Below, in pieces: positions 44,599 to 54,077 of a DNA stretch of 64,000 nucleotides. This stretch comes from Micromonospora sp. NBC_01699. GTDB taxonomy: Bacteria; Actinomycetota; Actinomycetes; Mycobacteriales; Micromonosporaceae. The notes below the pieces were generated by a model. It worked only from the letters and a program-made list of their open reading frames with translations, was not told where the DNA came from and did not search any database. A program made the translations under genes and the position numbers. The DNA is taken from positions 4,526,001 to 4,590,000 of the forward strand of contig NZ_CP109199.1 of NCBI RefSeq assembly GCF_036250065.1, read 5' to 3'. Each line of letters opens with the position of its first letter. Positions within the stretch are counted from its first letter, which is position 1.

Positions 44599-45885
44599 TC
44601 AGTCCCCGGCCGGCGGGTACGGCGACCACTCGGTGCCGCGACCGGTGTCCCGAAGTTCGAGCCCGCCGGCGTTGAGCGCGTCCCGGATCAGGTCGGCGGT
44701 CGGGAAGGCATGTTCGTCACGCAGGCGTTGGCGCAGTGCGATCAACGGCTCCACCAGCGGCCGGAGCCGTTCACCCGGATCACGCAGACCCACCGTGGCG
44801 ACGTCACCGAGACGGACGATCAGCGTACGGAGCACCGCGCGAGCCTGCTTCGTACCGTCGTCCTCCTCGGTGTCCGCCGCCCATTCCTCGATCCCGGCCT
44901 CCAACTCCAGGACGGCTCGCACCATCTCGGCGGAGTCACGCCCCTGCTGCCCGGCGGCGAAGCGCCGCTCGCACTCGGCCGCCAGTTCCGACAGCGTCGG
45001 CGGTACCGGCCGTGCCGGTGGCTGGGCGGGAATCCTCACCGTGGCCGGGGGCGGTACCGGCTCGCGCCGCCCCTGCCGGACCAGCGCGCGCAGGTCGGCC
45101 AGGGTGGCCGTGGTGCCCGACGTCAGCACCCAGCTGCGACCCGCACGTCGTACGGTCAGCCCGCCCCGCCCGGTGACCTCGACCGTCTCCGCCACCAGGT
45201 CGAGCACGACCGCCGAGTGCTCGTCCACGCCGAGCACCGCGGCGTCGACGGGCAGGGCCTCCTCCAACACCGCCAACCGCCGCTCCCCGAGGTAGGAGTA
45301 GCGGGTGTCGTGGGTGCCGCCCTCGGTGTTGTCGTAGTGCGGGATGACCGCCACGTCGAGACCGAGGCCGCCGAGCAGGTCCAGCCCGTCGAGCCACCGA
45401 GGTACGGCGCCGACCTTGTAGATCTCGTACACCGGCACCGCGAACCTGCCCATCGTCGCCGCGGCGGCCGAGGCGAGCACGGTGACCCCACGCCGGGCGG
45501 CGACCCGCTCACGCAACGCCCGCGCGACCGGGCCATGCCGCCAGTGCTCCAACGCGTACGACGGGCTGCCCGGCCCGGAGAAGATCCAGTCAGCCGTACG
45601 GAGCGCCGCCAAACCGCCGTCGACGTCCGCCCCGCCATCGTCGTGGCCGCGCATGCCCGGCAGAACGGACACCCGCAGGTCCACGCTCCGGCTGAAGTAG
45701 CCCTGCGCCCGCGCGGAGATGTCGGCGACGTTCTCCTGGAAACCGTACGGCGTTTCCAGCAGCACCGCCTCGGGCCGGTCCGTGCCCAGCCCACGGACCA
45801 GGCGGCGGTGCAGTGTCACCATCGTCGGGCTCGTCTCACCGGAACCCATGATCACCAGGACGCCGGATGACGCTGCTCGCCGCAT
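44599..45885 (-). CDS. Type 1 glutamine amidotransferase-like / peptidase S51-related protein
   Basis: 428 residues from the ATG at 45885, with GGGGAGG six bases upstream. The N-terminal 240 residues resemble cyanophycinase/S51 peptidases: LVIMGSGETSPTM, WIFSGPGSPSYALEHW, and VTVLASAAAATMG, where the usual GxSAGA nucleophile elbow is replaced by LASAAAA. The Ser is kept but the Gly pattern is not. The last 80 residues resemble the C-terminal helical domain of cysteinyl-tRNA synthetase (RDEHAFPTADLIRDALNAGG). The fusion is unusual. Activity cannot be assigned with confidence. Confidence 0.7.
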   Translation of the reverse strand: MRRAASSGVLVIMGSGETSPTMVTLHRRLVRGLGTDRPEAVLLETPYGFQENVADISARAQGYFSRSVDLRVSVLPGMRGHDDGGADVDGGLAALRTADWIFSGPGSPSYALEHWRHGPVARALRERVAARRGVTVLASAAAATMGRFAVPVYEIYKVGAVPRWLDGLDLLGGLGLDVAVIPHYDNTEGGTHDTRYSYLGERRLAVLEEALPVDAAVLGVDEHSAVVLDLVAETVEVTGRGGLTVRRAGRSWVLTSGTTATLADLRALVRQGRREPVPPPATVRIPAQPPARPVPPTLSELAAECERRFAAGQQGRDSAEMVRAVLELEAGIEEWAADTEEDDGTKQARAVLRTLIVRLGDVATVGLRDPGERLRPLVEPLIALRQRLRDEHAFPTADLIRDALNAGGLELRDTGRGTEWSPYPPAGD

Positions 45886-46149
45886 AGATGCCTCCCCGGC
45901 AGAACGGACGACGCCCCGGACGCTCACCCGACGGTAACCCAGGGCATCAGGCAAGTCACGTACAGCATCTGTCACCGATAGTCGGGCCGGACCCGCGAGC
46001 GGCCGTGACGATACCTCCGCAGCGCCGGCGCAGCGGTGCCCAATCCGGGGGCGGCAACGGCCCGGCGATCGTTACACACCGGCGGGAGTCGTCCCGGTGA
46101 TCACGTGCGAAGCTTCACGGGCAGGATGCCGGCGAGGAAGAACAGGCCC
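45886..46149. other. Divergent intergenic region
   Basis: 264 bases between the S51-like gene and the STAS gene. No gene or strong hairpin was recognised. It should carry both promoters. Confidence 0.4.
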
Positions 46150-46518
46150 ATGACCTTCACCATTGTCACGAGCGGCGAGGACCCTTCGGTGCTCCTCCTC
46201 GACGGCGAGCTCGATCTGGCGACCCTCCCCCAGCTCAACGACCGGGTCGACCGGTTGGTCGAGGTCGGTCGTACCCGGATCCTGCTGGACCTCTCCGGCC
46301 TGTCGTTCTGTGACTCCACCGGCCTGGGCGGGTTCGTCCGTGGAAACAACCTGTGCACCGACGCGGGTGGCTGGCTGCGGGTCGTCGGAGCCAACGGTGG
46401 CGTCGCCCGGGTCCTCGCGGCCACCGGACTCGACAGGTTTCTCGCCCCCGAGCCGCAGGGCGCGCGGCCAACCGGTGATCGGGCCGGCGACGACGGCGCC
46501 GGCGGCAACCCGAGCTGA
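46150..46518 (+). CDS. STAS-domain anti-sigma factor antagonist
   Basis: 122 residues from the ATG at 46150; an ATG at 46126 is possible. The STAS fold is clear: LLLDGELDLATLPQLNDRV and the phosphorylation-site motif FCDSTGLGGFV, with the acceptor Ser in DST. A short charged tail follows. STAS antagonists bind anti-sigma kinases of the RsbW type and release sigma factors when unphosphorylated. An HATPase-type partner candidate is encoded at 47060-47524. Confidence 0.88.
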   Translation: MTFTIVTSGEDPSVLLLDGELDLATLPQLNDRVDRLVEVGRTRILLDLSGLSFCDSTGLGGFVRGNNLCTDAGGWLRVVGANGGVARVLAATGLDRFLAPEPQGARPTGDRAGDDGAGGNPS

Positions 46519-46526
46519 GCCGGGTT

Positions 46527-46802
46527 TCAGGCGATGCGACGCCCGCGTCCGAAGGAACCAGCGGCAATCGCCACGCCGACAGCGGCGAGCCCGACCTGGA
46601 GGAAGAGTTCGATCCAGTCCACGCCGCCGGTCTCGGCGACGCCGATCGCGCCCGCGATGATGGTGCCCAGGAGCGCCGCCACGACACCGATGACGAGGGT
46701 GAGCCAGATCGGCATGCTCTGCCTGCCGGGTACGACCAGCCGCCCGAGCGCACCGATGACGAGGCCGATGATGAGGGCGGTGATGATGCCGCTGATTTCC
46801 AT
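46527..46802 (-). CDS. GlsB/YeaQ/YmgE family membrane protein
   Basis: 91 residues from the ATG at 46802, with GAAGGGAAG upstream. Three hydrophobic segments and the family pattern GLVIGALGRLVVPGRQ and GVVAALLGTIIAG identify this transglycosylase-associated (GlsB) family. Members are often linked to general stress responses, which fits the STAS and anti-sigma genes on both sides. Confidence 0.88.
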   Translation of the reverse strand: MEISGIITALIIGLVIGALGRLVVPGRQSMPIWLTLVIGVVAALLGTIIAGAIGVAETGGVDWIELFLQVGLAAVGVAIAAGSFGRGRRIA

Positions 46803-47850
<1,048 letters not shown>

Positions 47851-47951
47851 CCGGGTAACCCGGACGGGAGCGTAGGAGCGGGCGCCGGCGGGCGATCAAC
47901 CGCCCGCCGGCAGTGGTTGGCTGGTCGCGCCGGTGTTTGTAGGGTCATGGC

Positions 47952-48650
47952 GTGGAGATCGAATCGGAACGGGCGGCGCGGTTGCTGGACGCCGAGGCGA
48001 AGGCGGTTGAGCTGTTCGCCGAGGTCGAACGTCGTGGGCTGATCGCTGCCGGGCAGCGTGAGCAGGCCGTCAGCGACCACATCCGTGATCTTGCCAATGA
48101 ACTGTTCGGGGTCGACCGTTTCTGGCACAAGCGCATCGTCAGGTCGGGGCCGAACACGCTCCAGCCGTACCGGGAGAATCCGCCGGACCGGGTCATCGAG
48201 GCCGATGACATCGCCTTCTGCGACTTCGGTCCGATCTTCGCCGGTTGGGAGGCCGACTTCGGTCGTACGTTCGTCCTCGGCGACGATCCGGTCAAGCATC
48301 GACTGCGTGACGACCTTCCGATCGTGTTCGAGGCCGGTCGGCGCTTCTTCCACGAGCAGCCGGACGTTACCGGCGAGCAACTGTTCGCGCACGTCCGTAC
48401 GCTGGCCGAGCAGGCGGGCTGGGAGTACGGCGGCCCGCACGCCGGTCACCTGGTGGGCGAGTTCCCGCACGAGCGGATCGCCGGTGACCAGGTGGAGCAC
48501 TACATCGCGCCGGGTAGCACCCAGCCGATGCGTCGGACGGACCGTACCGGGCGGCGCTGCCACTGGATCCTCGAAATCCACCTCGTCGACCGCGCCCGCG
48601 GCTTCGGCGGCTTCCACGAACAACTCCTCGACCTCGGCCCACCCCGCTGA
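47952..48650 (+). CDS. M24-family metallopeptidase (Xaa-Pro/methionine aminopeptidase-like)
   Basis: 232 residues from a GTG at 47952. The pita-bread fold ligands are visible: the two Asp in FCDFGPIFAGWEADFGRTF, the His in GGPHAGHLVG, the Glu in ILEIHLVD and the last Glu in GGFHEQL. It lacks the N-terminal creatinase domain of prolidases, so it is a short-form M24 enzyme. The peptide substrate is unknown. It stands alone. Confidence 0.85.
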   Translation: MEIESERAARLLDAEAKAVELFAEVERRGLIAAGQREQAVSDHIRDLANELFGVDRFWHKRIVRSGPNTLQPYRENPPDRVIEADDIAFCDFGPIFAGWEADFGRTFVLGDDPVKHRLRDDLPIVFEAGRRFFHEQPDVTGEQLFAHVRTLAEQAGWEYGGPHAGHLVGEFPHERIAGDQVEHYIAPGSTQPMRRTDRTGRRCHWILEIHLVDRARGFGGFHEQLLDLGPPR

Positions 48651-48706
48651 CCGCTCGGCGCCGCCACCGGCGGGTACGGTGGCGGCGCCGAGCGGACCCG
48701 CTGCGG

Positions 48707-49315
48707 CTACCCGACCTGCTGGCGGCGGCCGTTGTACACGGTGGTGTCGGTGCGCTGGCCGTAGTCGCGGAATACGGCGAGGGCCTGGTCACGTAGCACG
48801 TCGGTGGTGACGTCGATCCCGCGCTGTTGCAGCTGTTCCTTCCAGTCGGTCCGCATCGGGCCCTCGTCGAACCCGGTGAGGTGCTCGACCTCGTCGCCTT
48901 CGCCGGCGATGACGAGGCGTTCGATTCCGGACCACACGGTGGCGCCGTAGCACATGGCGCAGGGCCGCCAGTTGACGACGAGTTCGGTCGGGGTGGCGGT
49001 GGGGCCGCCGAGGTCCCAGGTGCCGAGTCTGATCTGGGCGAGCGAGATGGCGACGATCTCGGCGTGCATGGCCGACAGGTTCGCGGCGAGGACCAGGTTG
49101 ACTCCGACGGACACGACCTCGCCGGTCGCCGCGTCGGTGACCAGCGCGGCGAACGGTCCGCCGGTGCCTTCGCGGTGGTTGCGGTCGGCGAGCCGGTGTA
49201 CGAGGCGCATGCGGTCCTCGATGTCGGGCAGCAGCGGGTCGACGGACGCGATCTCGTCGGTGACCCAGCCCGGCAGTCGTGCGCCGAAGTTCGTGGCGAT
49301 GGTGCTGGGGTCCAT
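48707..49315 (-). CDS. Guanine deaminase-like cytidine/deoxycytidylate deaminase-fold protein
   Basis: 202 residues from the ATG at 49315, with AGGAG seven bases upstream. The Zn site of the CDA fold is complete: HAE in LSAMHAEIVA and PCxxC in NWRPCAMCYGA. GGPFAALV also fits guanine deaminase/TadA-like enzymes. The likely reaction is hydrolytic deamination of a purine or related base. It lies eight bases after the Rieske oxygenase stop on the same strand, so the two probably act in one pathway. Confidence 0.85.
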   Translation of the reverse strand: MDPSTIATNFGARLPGWVTDEIASVDPLLPDIEDRMRLVHRLADRNHREGTGGPFAALVTDAATGEVVSVGVNLVLAANLSAMHAEIVAISLAQIRLGTWDLGGPTATPTELVVNWRPCAMCYGATVWSGIERLVIAGEGDEVEHLTGFDEGPMRTDWKEQLQQRGIDVTTDVLRDQALAVFRDYGQRTDTTVYNGRRQQVG

Positions 49316-49323
49316 GCCGGCTC

Positions 49324-50427
49324 CTAGGCGGTGAAGAAGTGGCTCAGGCCCATGGCCCGCAGTCCGCGGCGGTAGGCGACGGAACTGCGGTCGGCGGCGA
49401 TGTTGACCTCGATACGCGGGTCGAGTGGAAGGTTCTCCGGCTTCTGCACCTCGACGATCACCCGGTCCTCCTCGAAGATGCGCAGGTTGAAGTCGAAGAT
49501 CTCCTGCGCGGGCTGGTCGGTGGCGAAGTTCTTCGCGATCGGGGCGAACATGCGGGTACGCCGCGCCGACACGGGCGAGGCGGCGTTCATGATGCACAGC
49601 CGCCCGTTGTCGGGGAAGTGCACGACGAGCGTCGCGGTGAAGGGCAGGTGTACGTCGAAGCGCCGCAACCACCGGTAACCGGGGTCGGCGATCGCCGTGC
49701 CGTGCGGGTAGTTACCGACGGTGCTCCAGTAATCGACGCTGAACCCGGTGGCGGACGCGACCGGGTTGTAGTCGGGCACCTCGGTGTTGTCCGGATCTCC
49801 GAAGGTGTCGACGTGGACGAATCCGAAGTGGGCGACGTCGAGGAAGCCCTCCACCTGCCGGCCGGCGAACGCGGCGACGTCGAACGCCGGGCACGTCACG
49901 GCCTGGTATCCGGAATCGTGCCAACCCGGCATCGCGGGAATCGGTGCCGCCGCCGGCTCCTGCGACGTCACCGGGTCGGGCCGGAGGCAGGTCCAGACGA
50001 GGCCGTACCGCTCGACCGCGGGATAGGTACGCAGGGTCAGCCGTTTGGGGATGCTGGCGGTGGGATGGGCCGGGACCGCGACGCATCTTCCACCGGCGCC
50101 GAAACGTATCCCGTGGTAGGCACACGCGACGGTCGCGCCGTCGCCGGTGCCGCGCGAGAGCGGAACCCCACGGTGTGGGCAGATGTCGTTGGCGACGACG
50201 ACCGTGTCGCCGGTCCGGTAGACGACGAGCGGCTCGTCGAGCAGGGTCGCCGCGACCGGTGCCTCGACAACGTCGCGGGACAGCGCGACCGGGTACCAGT
50301 GGGCCGCCAGGACGCCCCAGTCGGCCGGGTCGAAGGTGCACTCGCGCGGCAGCGCGTCGGCGGAACTGGTGGTCGTGTTCCTGTTCCGGGCGACTCGGGG
50401 GCTGTGAGAGATGTCGGCGATAGTCAT
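49324..50427 (-). CDS. Rieske non-haem iron oxygenase (alpha-subunit type)
   Basis: 367 residues. The ATG has GGAGG five bases upstream. The N-terminal Rieske domain binds a [2Fe-2S] cluster through CPHRG and CAYHGIRFG. The catalytic domain has EGFLDVAHFGFVHVDTFGDPD, where two His and an Asp are likely to hold the mononuclear iron. No reductase or ferredoxin gene is adjacent. Coupling with a guanine deaminase-like enzyme suggests oxidation or demethylation of a purine- or pterin-like compound; this is inference. Confidence 0.88.
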   Translation of the reverse strand: MTIADISHSPRVARNRNTTTSSADALPRECTFDPADWGVLAAHWYPVALSRDVVEAPVAATLLDEPLVVYRTGDTVVVANDICPHRGVPLSRGTGDGATVACAYHGIRFGAGGRCVAVPAHPTASIPKRLTLRTYPAVERYGLVWTCLRPDPVTSQEPAAAPIPAMPGWHDSGYQAVTCPAFDVAAFAGRQVEGFLDVAHFGFVHVDTFGDPDNTEVPDYNPVASATGFSVDYWSTVGNYPHGTAIADPGYRWLRRFDVHLPFTATLVVHFPDNGRLCIMNAASPVSARRTRMFAPIAKNFATDQPAQEIFDFNLRIFEEDRVIVEVQKPENLPLDPRIEVNIAADRSSVAYRRGLRAMGLSHFFTA

Positions 50428-50813
50428 CGGGACCTCCGATGAGGCAGCGGGCGCCGTAGCGCACGGCAGAGGGCGGGTATGCGGCCGGAATCAGGCCCGG
50501 ATCGGCGCAACAGCTCGCCAGGGATCGAGGCTGTGGCCGCAACGAGCCGCGTTCACATGAGACTCTTCGGCGCTGTTCCCCACTACCGGGATCGGCGCCG
50601 GTCAGTGCCCCGATAACCACCCGTGGGCGACGCGACCGCGGGTCCACGCACTCTGGTGCGTACAGCGACGGAGATCGACGTGCCACCGAGACAACGCCGC
50701 ACCCGTCACCGTCGACCTCCCGCCTCGAAGGAGTCGGCGCCGTGTCCCACGCACCGATGCCGCTGCCAGTATCGGTGCGCACGGTTACCGCCCTGTTTCA
50801 GGACCAACCGATC
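50428..50813. other. Intergenic region upstream of the Rieske operon
   Basis: A 386-base gap between the NmrA-like gene stop and the Rieske start, both on the minus strand. No gene with a good start was recognised. It is long enough for a structured leader, but no known riboswitch consensus was seen by eye. Confidence 0.4.
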
Positions 50814-51650
50814 TCAGCAGAAGGCGCCCACGTTCTCCTCGGCCCACTGCCGAAATGATCTGGCCGGGGAGCCGGTCACCCGTGGGACCGTGTCCCGCAC
50901 CATGCGCAGTTCGTCGTTGACGTCGCCGCCCATCAGGTCGAGCACCGCGTCCGCGGCCCGGTCTCCGATGAGGACGGCCATCTGCCGGCACGCCTCCACC
51001 CGGCTGATCTCGACGAACGACACGTCCTGCCCGAGAGCTGCCGCGATGGCCTCGACCTGCTGCCGGGGCGTGACCCGTTCCGGCCCGGTCAGCGCGTACG
51101 TCTGCCCCCGGTGGCCCGGCTCGGTCAACGCCACTCGGGCCACCGCCGCGATGTCCGCCGGGTGGATGGTCGGGAGCCCCACGTCCGCGTACGGCACGTG
51201 CACCGTGCCACGGTCGCGGATCGACGCCGCCCACCACAGGGTGTTCGAGGCGAACTGGGTCGGACGCAGGATCGTCCAGTTCATGCCGCTGTCCGCGAGC
51301 AGCCGCTCGACGGCCAGGTTCTCGCCGGCGGCAGGCATGTGCGGGTGGGTCTGCACCGTTATGGACGACACGAGCACCACGTGCTCCACGCCTGCCTGCC
51401 GGGCCTCCTCGATGACGTCGGCGTCCGCGCCCACGCGCGACACCAGGAACAGCGAGCGCACCCCGTCCAGCGCGGGCCGCAGCGATGCCGCCCGCGCGAG
51501 ATCACCCTCAACGGCTTCGACTCCGTCAGGGAACGACGCCCGGACAGTACGGCGAGTCAGTCCCCGAATGGGCGCGGCACCCGACGCACACAGCTGCCCC
51601 AACAGGGCGCTGCCGATGTTTCCGGTTGCGCCGGTCACCAGGATCGTCAT
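50814..51650 (-). CDS. NmrA-like NAD(P)-binding protein
   Basis: 278 residues from the ATG at 51650, with GGAGAA five bases upstream. The Rossmann motif TILVTGATGNIGSALL is at the N-terminus. The chain then follows the atypical SDR/NmrA pattern (VEGDLARAASL, LFLVSRVG, VVLVSSITV, TILRPTQFASN, PTIHPADIAAVA). Such proteins are NAD(P)-dependent quinone reductases or redox sensors, often annotated as NAD(P)H azoreductase-like. There is no clear operon partner. Confidence 0.85.
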   Translation of the reverse strand: MTILVTGATGNIGSALLGQLCASGAAPIRGLTRRTVRASFPDGVEAVEGDLARAASLRPALDGVRSLFLVSRVGADADVIEEARQAGVEHVVLVSSITVQTHPHMPAAGENLAVERLLADSGMNWTILRPTQFASNTLWWAASIRDRGTVHVPYADVGLPTIHPADIAAVARVALTEPGHRGQTYALTGPERVTPRQQVEAIAAALGQDVSFVEISRVEACRQMAVLIGDRAADAVLDLMGGDVNDELRMVRDTVPRVTGSPARSFRQWAEENVGAFC

Positions 51651-51737
51651 CGTCTTCTCCCACCGTTGGCCGCTGGTCGCGTCCACGGCACGGTAGGACC
51701 TCAACAACACTTCAGGTCAAGGGCCGGGCGACGGCTC

Positions 51738-52374
51738 CTAGTCCTTGCGACCGGTCGCGGCGACGGTGACGCCGAGGCCGATCATCGTGAGTCCGCCGAT
51801 CCCACCGACCAGTGCGAGTCGCCGCGGTGAGCGGGCGAACCAGCTTCGCGCCGTGGCTGCGACGAGTCCCCACACGCTGTCGCAGGCCAACGCGATGATG
51901 TTGAAGACCAGTCCCAGCAGCAGCATCTGGGCCGTGACGTGCCCCTGTCCACGGTCGACGAGCTGCGGCAGCACGGCGGCGAAGAACACCATCGTCTTCG
52001 GGTTGGCCACGCCGACCATGAACCCCTCCCACAACGTACGCCAACTGCCGTGGGCGAGCCCCTCGGTGGTGAGCTCGGCGTGCAACGATCCGCGTCGTCG
52101 CACCGCCTTCACACCGAGATACACCAGGTACGCCGCACCCATGAGCTTCAGCGCCGTGAAGACCAGGGCCGAGCGCTCCACGATGGCCCCTACCCCGAGC
52201 GCGACGGCGACGACCAGCGCGTAGGCGCCGAGCGTGTTGCCCACCACCGTGGTCAGCGCGGCGGCGGCCCTGCGCCAGCGCACGCCCGATCACGAACAGC
52301 ACACTGGGTCCGGGGACCACGATCAGCAGGAACGACATTACCGCGAACCCGAGTAGTCGATCACTGGGCACCAT
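51738..52374 (-). pseudogene. LysE-family exporter gene, frameshifted
   Basis: The start codon at 52374 gives a normal LysE-family N-terminus (MVPSDRLLGFAVMSFLLIVVPGPS, read in two parts: the start and the PGPSVLFVIGRALAQ motif). After GRALAQGRR the frame breaks near 52265 in a GCC-rich run. The rest (ALTTVVGNTLGAY, YLVYLGVKA, GVANPKTMVFF, six membrane segments in all) continues in another frame to 51738. Restoring one base gives a complete protein of about 210 residues. It is either a recent pseudogene or a sequencing error in a GCCGCCGCC stretch. Confidence 0.8.
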
Positions 52375-52531
52375 GAGGCATATACAAACACGCCACCCGC
52401 GCGAGCCCGTACCCGATTTCTCGACGATCTACGCGCGCCACTGACCGGGCAACCCGAAGAAGCGTAGAACTGCGCTCCCGATCGCGCTGATCCGGTTGGC
52501 CGCCGCGCACCGGTTGGTGCCGAGCCTGCTC

Positions 52532-52576
52532 GGTGGCATCCCCCGTGCAGCGCAGGTTCGCTGGTGCGGGGGATGC
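52532..52576. terminator. Long hairpin after the atpF-like gene
   Basis: TGGCATCCCCC (52532-52542) pairs perfectly with GGGGGATGCCA (52566-52576), and AGC/GCT can extend pairing inside the loop. It lies about 25 bases after the stop of the minus-strand atpF-like gene and is probably its terminator. Confidence 0.6.
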
Positions 52577-52599
52577 CAGACCGGTGGCCGGGGGTGTTG

Positions 52600-53130
52600 T
52601 CAGCGGCTCGGTGCGCTCTCAAGCTCGGCGAGGAACCTCTCGACCGTGCCCCTGCGGCGCGCCTCGTCGGCGATCGACTCGCCGACGATCCTGCTGGCCA
52701 GTTCCACCGAGAGCGTGCCGATCTCGGCCCGCAGTTCCTCCATGATCGTCTGGCGTTCGGCGGCGAGTTGTTCCCTGCCGACCGCGACGATCCGCTCCGA
52801 TTCCTGCCGCGCCTCGGCCAGGACATCCTGCCGGATGACCTCGACATCGGCACGCGCGTCGTTCCGGATCCGAGCAGCGGCGGTACGCGCCTCGGCCAAC
52901 TCGGCCCGGTACCGGTCCAGCAGAAGCTCGGCCTCGGCCCGCGTCGCTTCGGCCCGCTTGATGCCACCCTCGATGGCCTCGATCCGGGCTTCGAAGGTCT
53001 GTTCCATGCGCGGGAAGACGTACTTCATCAGGATGTAGCACACGATCGCGAAGCCGACCGCGCCCACCACGACCTCCTGCCAGAGCGGGACGATCGGCTT
53101 TTGTTCGGCTACCGCGAGGATCGAACGCAC
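52600..53130 (-). CDS. Orphan ATP synthase F0 subunit b-like protein
   Basis: 176 residues. One N-terminal membrane segment (EVVVGAVGFAIVCYILMKYVF) is followed by FPRMEQTFEARIEAIEGGI, a long charged coiled coil, and LASRIVGESIADEARRRGTVERFLAEL. This matches actinobacterial AtpF along the whole length. No other ATP synthase gene lies nearby, so it is a solitary paralogue outside the atp operon. It could form an alternative stator stalk or be a neutral copy. The frame is intact, unlike many neighbours. Confidence 0.85.
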   Translation of the reverse strand: MRSILAVAEQKPIVPLWQEVVVGAVGFAIVCYILMKYVFPRMEQTFEARIEAIEGGIKRAEATRAEAELLLDRYRAELAEARTAAARIRNDARADVEVIRQDVLAEARQESERIVAVGREQLAAERQTIMEELRAEIGTLSVELASRIVGESIADEARRRGTVERFLAELESAPSR

Positions 53131-53283
53131 GGGAGACCTCCGGTCGGGAGAGCGGCTGGCAGGCCGAGATGAGGCTCAATACGATACGCATCGGCGAGTC
53201 GGTCGGTGTGCCCGTACGCCGTGCCAGATCCAGCGACGGCGGACCGCTCGCGGCTCGCGGTCGTTCGACGGCGGCGGCGGCGG

Positions 53284-53753
53284 ATGAACCCTCAGCAGAG
53301 TCCGGCGTCGGTCGAACCGATCGGCGCGGCACCGTTCAGCGTGGTGCACGGGTATCCCTCGTACTCAATCTGCTCGGCGCGATCAGTGCGTGGCAGCTGG
53401 TCCGGGAGGCCGCCGCCGGATCCGGGACCGCCGCGGCGGCGTCGTTCAACACGTGTCGCCGGCCGGGGCGGCGCTGGCCGGGCCGATCGATCCGGTGACG
53501 GCGGGCATGTTCGGGGTGGACCCACGAGCTTCGGCTCGCCGAGGAGATCGATCCGCCGGTACCGCTACAGGGGGTCAGCCTCGCCTCCGACGGGGCCCTA
53601 CCGTTCGAGGACAACATCACCGAGGCGGCCCGGTTCGGCGTACGGCACATCGCCGAGCCGGGCGGCTCGATCCGCTCGGACGCGGTGGCCGAGGCAGCAC
53701 GCAGGCACGGCATCACCGTGACCCGTACCGGGCTGCGACTGTTCCGCCACTGA
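53284..53753 (+). pseudogene. AICAR transformylase (PurH-like) remnant with frameshifts and a large deletion
   Basis: Reading across three frames recovers a PurH/AICAR formyltransferase-like protein. MNPQQSPASVEPIG and VVHGYPSY (from 53284) lead, after a one-base loss near 53362, to NLLGAISAWQLVREA; after another near 53448 to HVSPAGAALAGPIDPV and MFGVDP. A large deletion near 53525 then joins to the C-terminus, LASDGALPFEDNI, EPGGSIRSDAVAEAARRHGI and GLRLFRH, ending at 53753. About half of the normal protein is missing. It is certainly non-functional. Confidence 0.8.
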
Positions 53754-53778
53754 CCCCGCGACGCAGTCGCCCGCCCCC

Positions 53779-53884
53779 TCAGGGCAGCGGGACGACATAC
53801 GAGTCGACGCGGGCGATGAGTCCGTCGCGGAAGGTGAACCGGATTCTCGATCACTCCGTCGAACTCCGCCTTGCCGTGGGTCAT
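53779..53884 (-). pseudogene. SnoaL/NTF2-like gene remnant
   Basis: The start MTHGKAEFDGVIE (ATG at 53884) and the end IRFTFRDGLIARVDSYVVPLP (split: FRDGLIARVDSYVV, stop at 53781-53779) both look like a SnoaL-like (nuclear transport factor 2 fold) protein, but only about 35 codons remain and the two parts are in different frames. A central deletion of roughly 80-100 residues is inferred. Upstream on the same strand a short frame (53881-54090) ends over this start codon; it may be the tail of a further broken gene. Confidence 0.5.
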
Positions 53885-54077
53885 GACGGTCTCCGTTCCG
53901 TGTTGGCCCGGTGGTCCCGCAGGTGCACGGCGAGGGCGTCGAGGATCGATCCGAGCCCGTCGACTGCCCGGACCGTCCGCAGCTCGGAGGGGAATCCGTC
54001 GGATGATCGGATCGGACCGCAGTTGTCGGGCACCGACCCGGTGGCCCCGGCCAGGATTGATGTCGAAAGGAGGCCAT

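Noticed and set aside
50428-50813. Riboswitch upstream of the Rieske operon
   Set aside because: Searched by eye for known conserved cores (SAM, TPP, cobalamin, guanidine) without a match. Only a covariance search could settle it.
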